A stretch of DNA of 64,000 nt, from positions 6,995 through 70,994 of the forward strand of contig CAZUZS010000016.1 in the NCBI GenBank assembly GCA_964624795.1, in the 5' to 3' direction. Source of the DNA: CAZUZS01 sp964624795 (GTDB lineage: Bacteria; Calditrichota; Calditrichia; RBG-13-44-9). Both the position numbers and the translations under genes were made by a program. The notes under the pieces were generated by a model, which made no database searches, was not told the origin of the DNA, and was given only the letters and a program-made list of their open reading frames with translations. Shown piece after piece: positions 60,266 to 64,000 of this stretch (the first letter of the stretch is position 1; the number at the start of each line of letters is the position of its first letter).

Positions 60266-61636
60266 TTAATAATTCCGAACTGCCAACAGCAATCGGGTCA
60301 GCTCGGTGATTTGGATGAATTCCAGATTGTCAATCGCGCCGATAATCTCATCCTGCAACGAACTGGCTATTTGGGATTCACCGAGTCTCCTGAATTTCTC
60401 AACCACCCTCCCCCAGGAGACTGGCCTTGTAACAAATCCTTCGTAATCTTTTTTCTCTTTTTTGAGTACCTCCCCGTTTTTAAAGGAGATAGAAATTCGG
60501 CATGGCATCTCCTCTGGAAAGCGTTGGCTGAACTCAGGCGAAGGACTTACCTTGATTTTTCGAATCAAATCCTGAACATCCGGCCGCCGGATTCGCTCGG
60601 GAAGATACTGCGCCGGCATCACCTGCCCGTCCAGCAATGCCACGGCCACCATATAATGCAGGCTGTGATCGGCCTCTTCTTTGGTTCGGACCACAGTTTT
60701 GTCACCTTCCTCCCCCCCGCCGATGATGTTGAAGGCCACGTCGAATGTATCGATTTCGATCCGCTCAATTTCGCTGGCCTTTGTTTGGTGTTCCTCTTTT
60801 AATTCCAACGCGCCTTCAATTGTGGCCTGAGAATGGATTTCGGCATTGTATTTTTTCACAATGGTGCGGGTTACTCTTTCCAGATTTTCCTTTCCCCAGT
60901 CTATTTTGAACTGTCCGGCAATGGCGTCCATAAATCCTTTGTTTCCCTCGAACACACCAAGCGGGCCGGTTATGCCCCGCATAGCCAGGAAAGCCGCATG
61001 GGTGGCACCCAAAGCGGTATTTGGGTAAGCCAGCCCCTTCCAATTGGAGAGCATCCCGGTGCGGGTTACGCGCAAGGAGTTGTAAGATGTACCACTAATT
61101 GCGATTGCATTTGCAGTTTGTTCTTTATTCAGCCCAAGTGCCCGGGAAACACCAGCAGCCACTGCGTATGCACCTTGAGTCGTATGATCGAAACCTTTTG
61201 CCCGGACCGGTGCAACGTCGCTTAAACGGCATTGGATATGATAGGCTGCCGCCAGTGCGGTCATGAATTCGCGCCCGTTTTGCTTTGCATATTCGCTGGC
61301 AGACAGGACAGACGAAATATTATCGCTGGGATGGCATGTTTCGCCCTTTGCAAGATAGCTGTCGTTGAAATCCAGGTAACGAACCAGAGCGCCGTTAAAA
61401 AAGGCAGCCCGGTCGGGAGATGATTTACCACTGCCAATTAATGTGCAATGGTCATTGCCGCCAAAATCCTTGGTCTGTGCCTCTACGGCCCGAATCGGTT
61501 CTGCCCCCAGCGCACCGATGGCGCAGCCCAGCGCATCCAGCGTACGAATCTTTAGATGGCCCCGAGCGGAAGATGATAAATCGCCATAGGAGGATTCCGC
61601 GACAAAATCTGCAAGGGATTCTACCATATACGCCAT
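60266..61636 (-). CDS. MmgE/PrpD family dehydratase/isomerase
   Basis: About 456 residues of the MmgE/PrpD fold. LADFVAESSYGDLSSSARGHLKIRTLDALGCAIGAL, FFNGALVRYLDFNDSYLAKGETCHPSDNISSVLSA, HTTQGAYAVAAGVSRALGL and KKYNAEIHSQATIEGALEL contain the conserved Asp, His, His and Lys/Tyr positions of the family's active site. Members include 2-methylcitrate dehydratase, cis-aconitate decarboxylase and iminodisuccinate epimerase. No methylcitrate cycle gene is adjacent. The next gene is comA, so the substrate may be a sulfonated acid, but that is inference. I use ATG 61636, eight bases after GGGGAG; GTG 61645 is an alternative. Confidence 0.9.
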   Translation of the reverse strand: MAYMVESLADFVAESSYGDLSSSARGHLKIRTLDALGCAIGALGAEPIRAVEAQTKDFGGNDHCTLIGSGKSSPDRAAFFNGALVRYLDFNDSYLAKGETCHPSDNISSVLSASEYAKQNGREFMTALAAAYHIQCRLSDVAPVRAKGFDHTTQGAYAVAAGVSRALGLNKEQTANAIAISGTSYNSLRVTRTGMLSNWKGLAYPNTALGATHAAFLAMRGITGPLGVFEGNKGFMDAIAGQFKIDWGKENLERVTRTIVKKYNAEIHSQATIEGALELKEEHQTKASEIERIEIDTFDVAFNIIGGGEEGDKTVVRTKEEADHSLHYMVAVALLDGQVMPAQYLPERIRRPDVQDLIRKIKVSPSPEFSQRFPEEMPCRISISFKNGEVLKKEKKDYEGFVTRPVSWGRVVEKFRRLGESQIASSLQDEIIGAIDNLEFIQITELTRLLLAVRNY

Positions 61637-61915
61637 ACCCCACACTCCCCTTTAAAATGCTAAAACTTTATTAATGATAAATTTTCTGTATGAAGGAAGG
61701 ATGAAGAATTCAGGCCGCTGTTTATGCATGAATCGCAAGGTGTCCGCATCAAAATGGGACAAAATCCCGGGAGAGGGGTTGTTGGTTCCCAAAGATAAGA
61801 TGCCGGAAAATTCAAAAGAAGTTGGCCTTCAAGCTCTTCGGCGGTTCACTGACGAGCGCTAATCCCAATTTTGGAGGCACGATACAGAAGTGTTGTTTCC
61901 TGCAAGAAATATCGA

Positions 61916-62770
61916 TTATGTGGCGGCGGCTTTCCGTGCCTTCATTACTTCCCTTAATGAGAAAATAAAGGCGGGGACTGCAACCGTAAACATGAAAATT
62001 CCCACCAGTACGTAGCCGGTATCTACCGGCAGATGTTGCGTAAGTCCGTATATTGTTGCGGCTCCGAATAAAAGGAAGATCAGCCCGCCGAAGAATAGCG
62101 TTCGTCCGCCGGTTCGGGCACCAATCTGCCGGATCTCCGATTCCGATAAACGATGACCCCATCGCAGAGATGCGCCAAACAGTGCGCCGATAATCACCAG
62201 CATGATCATGGTGCCGATGCCAAATAGCATACCAGGCAAAAAACCCAACCAGGCGCTTTTCATGGCTGGCGCTGCAACCGTATTGATATATAATGAAAAG
62301 CCGCCAAACCCGAAACCGGCGATAAATCCATGTATCAATGTCCACCTGACCGGCGGGGCTGCTGCAACCGCATTTTGTGGTTGGTGCTGTTTGCGCAGCA
62401 ACTGGCTGCTGGTCTCCATCCTCTCAGGTTCCTCATGGTGATGCCCGAAAAGATGAAAATGGAGGTAACGGTTTTTGCGCAAAACAATTGTGCCGGCAAT
62501 GGACATGACCAACCCGACAACGATGTAAACAATACCGTTGATTCCGGGGGACCGCAGAAAGGGAGCCAACGCAAGGTAAGCCAATTCCGAGACCACCGCC
62601 CGCTGAATAGTAAAAGCTCCTGAAAAGTAGAGACCGGCTTTCATTCCCTCTTTCCCGCTTGCCCCGCCGATGGCGTAGCTGAATGTGATCGGCCAGGTGT
62701 GTTCATCGGGAAGGATCCCGTGGAGCAATCCGAATAAAAATGCGTAAATCAGCGCCGCCCATGGGTCCAT
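61916..62770 (-). CDS. Multi-helix membrane protein, NicO/UreH-like transporter
   Basis: A 284-residue protein with about six membrane helices. Residues 16-24 are LHGILPDEH, a variant of the HX4DH motif of nickel/cobalt NiCoT/RcnA-type and UreH/TauE-related transporters. A histidine-rich loop (YLHFHLFGHHHEEPE) between helices 3 and 4 is typical of metal efflux proteins of that class, and a second signature WTLIHGFIAGFGFGGFSLYINTVAAPAM follows. A divalent-metal permease or accessory protein is likely. GAGGG lies seven bases before the ATG. No metal regulator is adjacent. Confidence 0.75.
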   Translation of the reverse strand: MDPWAALIYAFLFGLLHGILPDEHTWPITFSYAIGGASGKEGMKAGLYFSGAFTIQRAVVSELAYLALAPFLRSPGINGIVYIVVGLVMSIAGTIVLRKNRYLHFHLFGHHHEEPERMETSSQLLRKQHQPQNAVAAAPPVRWTLIHGFIAGFGFGGFSLYINTVAAPAMKSAWLGFLPGMLFGIGTMIMLVIIGALFGASLRWGHRLSESEIRQIGARTGGRTLFFGGLIFLLFGAATIYGLTQHLPVDTGYVLVGIFMFTVAVPAFIFSLREVMKARKAAAT

Positions 62771-62918
62771 GTCAAATCCCTCGTCCCGGGGTCAAGATCA
62801 AGACAGCAAGATCAAAATCGAAATCCAGACACTTCAATAGAGCCATTTCTCACCTCTCTCCCGTTTTGGCTTCTTTTTGGCAATCTAACGCCGAAATCCG
62901 AATTTAGTTTTGGTTGAG

Positions 62919-62951
62919 GATAGGTGAAATCCCACCTATCTTATATATAAT
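62919..62951 (+). promoter_or_regulatory. Inverted repeat beside a TATAAT box upstream of the SDR gene
   Basis: GATAGGTG (62919-62926) and CACCTATC (62933-62940) are perfect inverted arms with a 6 bp spacer. TATAAT follows at 62946-62951. The repeat covers the place where a -35 box would be, which is the layout of a repressor- or activator-binding site. It lies in the 258 bp between two divergent genes, so either could be controlled. No 17 bp-spaced -35 box is seen. Confidence 0.45.
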
Positions 62952-63028
62952 GATCTTGCTTATTCTGCAATCTGTTCTAAATTACAAAGCATTAGATGGG
63001 TGATAATTGATGATGCGAGGAGGTGAAT

Positions 63029-63823
63029 ATGGAGCTTGGTCTGCAAAACAGGGTGGCGATGGTTTCTGCGGCTTCAAAGGGGATTGGCAAAGGAATAGCC
63101 AAATCGCTGGTGCGGGAAGGTTGCCTTGTGTCAATCTGTGCCCGGAGCCAGGACGCGTTGCAGGAAGCGCGAGAGGATCTGATTAAAGAAAATCCCGGCG
63201 CACGTGTGCTGGCATTTTCTTGCGATGTGAGTAAACCGGACGAGCTTAAGAACTGGCATTCTGCCACCGTCCGGGAACTTGGCGATGTGGACATCCTGGT
63301 GACCAACACCGGTGGGCCGCCGCCAGGCCGGTTTTCGGAGATCACCGAAGAAAAATGGAAATTGGGTGTGGAATCGACTCTGATGAATGTGATTCGGCTC
63401 TGCAACCTGGTCCTTCCCGGAATGAAGGAGCGTGGCTGGGGACGAATCGTGCACATTACCTCACTTGCCGCCAAACAGCCAATCGATATTCTTACCATCA
63501 GCAACACTTTGCGTGCCGGAATCTCTGCGCTTACAAAAACGATGTCCAATGAATTTGCGGCGAGCGGCATTTGTGTGAATGCCCTGTTGCCGGGGCATAT
63601 TCTCACTGACCGCCAAATGGAGCTTAACCAAATTAAAGCAAAGGAGCGGGGGATCACCGTTGATGAATATGCCAAAAGGTCGCAAAGCCATATTCCTGCC
63701 GGCCGCTACGGCACAACACGGGAAATAGGCGACGTTGTCGCATTCCTCTGCAGCGACCGGGCAAGCTATGTGAGCGGTGTTTCCCTGCAGGTGGACGGCG
63801 GGCTGATAAAGAGCACTTTCTAA
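63029..63823 (+). CDS. Atypical SDR-family oxidoreductase
   Basis: A 264-residue Rossmann-fold protein. The start VAMVSAASKGIGKGIAKSLVREGC gives a modified glycine motif (SAASKGIG for TGxxxGIG). DVDILVTNTGGPPPGRF is the NAG-like segment (NTGG). The catalytic stretch IVHITSLAAKQPIDILTISNTLRAGISALTKTM keeps the Ser but has SNTLR where YxxxK should be. A subgroup described as beta-ketoacyl reductase-like SDRs with imperfect catalytic tetrad is known to me. It may use another residue or be a non-catalytic relative. GAGGAGG lies five bases before ATG 63029. Substrate unknown. Confidence 0.9.
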   Translation: MELGLQNRVAMVSAASKGIGKGIAKSLVREGCLVSICARSQDALQEAREDLIKENPGARVLAFSCDVSKPDELKNWHSATVRELGDVDILVTNTGGPPPGRFSEITEEKWKLGVESTLMNVIRLCNLVLPGMKERGWGRIVHITSLAAKQPIDILTISNTLRAGISALTKTMSNEFAASGICVNALLPGHILTDRQMELNQIKAKERGITVDEYAKRSQSHIPAGRYGTTREIGDVVAFLCSDRASYVSGVSLQVDGGLIKSTF

Positions 63824-63878
63824 CGATTGGAAGCCGGAATTGATTGCGGAAAATAGCTCCGCCGAGATTTTTGGCGTC

Positions 63879-63907
63879 TTGACATGTAATCAAAAAAAAG
63901 TTATATT
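63879..63907 (+). promoter_or_regulatory. Sigma-70 promoter of tRNA-Pro
   Basis: TTGACA (63879-63884) and TATATT (63902-63907) are separated by exactly 17 bp that include an A8 tract. This is close to the sigma-70 consensus. It would start RNA near 63914, which is the first base of a perfect hairpin (CTCAAATAT, 8-base loop, ATATTTGAG, 63914-63939) just upstream of the tRNA. The hairpin would be the 5' end of the precursor. Confidence 0.75.
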
Positions 63908-63947
63908 TTTCGGCTCAAATATAGACAGATATATTTGAGGGTCGATT

Positions 63948-64000
63948 CGGGGCGTAGCGCAGCCTGGTTAGCGCACCTGCCTTGGGAGCAGGGGGTCGCT
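63948..64000 (+). tRNA. tRNA-Pro (anticodon TGG), 3' part cut by the window end
   Basis: CGGGGCG is the 5' acceptor strand, GCGC-AGCCTGGTTA-GCGC the D-arm, and CCTGC-CTTGGGA-GCAGG the anticodon stem and loop, whose anticodon is TGG (reading CCA and possibly other Pro codons). The variable loop begins but the T-arm and 3' acceptor strand lie beyond base 64000. Confidence 0.93.

Noticed and set aside
61674..61862. 62-codon plus-strand frame near the PrpD gene
   Set aside because: It overlaps the intergenic region only, has a weak start, and its sequence shows no protein-like pattern.

Overview
The window looks like a chromosomal segment of a Gram-negative, FCB-group bacterium, most likely from the Calditrichota / candidate division KSB1 area. 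The best single clue is the secreted multihaem cytochrome at 24017-25501, which ends in a type IX secretion sorting domain with the LAQNYPNPFNP signature common in that group. Many lipoproteins, a TolC-type outer-membrane channel, an Mla lipid-transport cluster and moderate GC content agree with a diderm cell. The phylum is an inference. No plasmid, phage, insertion sequence, CRISPR array or rRNA was seen. The genes look like ordinary chromosome, with some decayed intergenic repeats.

Layout. 1-5 kb (minus): a partial amidohydrolase, a MarC protein, then the kamA - Na+/solute symporter - ablB operon predicted to make the osmolyte N-epsilon-acetyl-beta-lysine. 5.4-16 kb: rpoZ (minus), then plus-strand metabolic genes: acyl-CoA synthetase, a Cys/Met PLP enzyme, a TauE-type exporter, thyX, an aminotransferase, a UroD-like protein, and a zinc-ribbon / LemA / M48 protease cluster. 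16-22 kb: two tandem paralogous secreted heparinase II/III-like proteins; the second stops just inside what looks like a fibronectin-III linker. 22-29.5 kb: an acetyltransferase, a DksA-type zinc finger fused to a SpoIIE-type phosphatase, the multihaem cytochrome, and a divergent pair of extracytoplasmic prolyl isomerases (a parvulin lipoprotein and a HEAT-repeat/cyclophilin fusion lipoprotein).

29.7-37 kb (minus): dapD, a tRNA-Val, and an EmrA-EmrB-TolC-like tripartite efflux operon followed by a HEAT-repeat gene. 37-44.5 kb (minus): two adjacent radical SAM genes with a 57-codon open frame upstream, a lipoprotein, and MlaE-MlaF-MlaD. 44.7-55 kb (minus): c-type cytochromes around a secreted DsrE-like protein, two tandem BON-domain proteins, phosphoketolase, a P3A-type proton ATPase and a second 14-TM MFS pump. 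This reads as a redox, envelope and energy-stress island. 55-62.8 kb (minus): a CPBP protease, an S10 carboxypeptidase, a PQQ-type beta-propeller, a phosphosulfolactate synthase (ComA) next to an MmgE/PrpD protein, and a metal/urease-accessory-type membrane protein. The window ends with an atypical SDR and the 5' part of tRNA-Pro behind a near-consensus sigma-70 promoter.

The observations I rate highest are the ComA-PrpD pair, the paired radical SAM genes with a possible small substrate gene, the DksA-SpoIIE fusion, the HEAT-cyclophilin lipoprotein, and a few orphan terminators that suggest unannotated transcripts or attenuators. All functions are read from sequence motifs and remembered family features; no database search was run.
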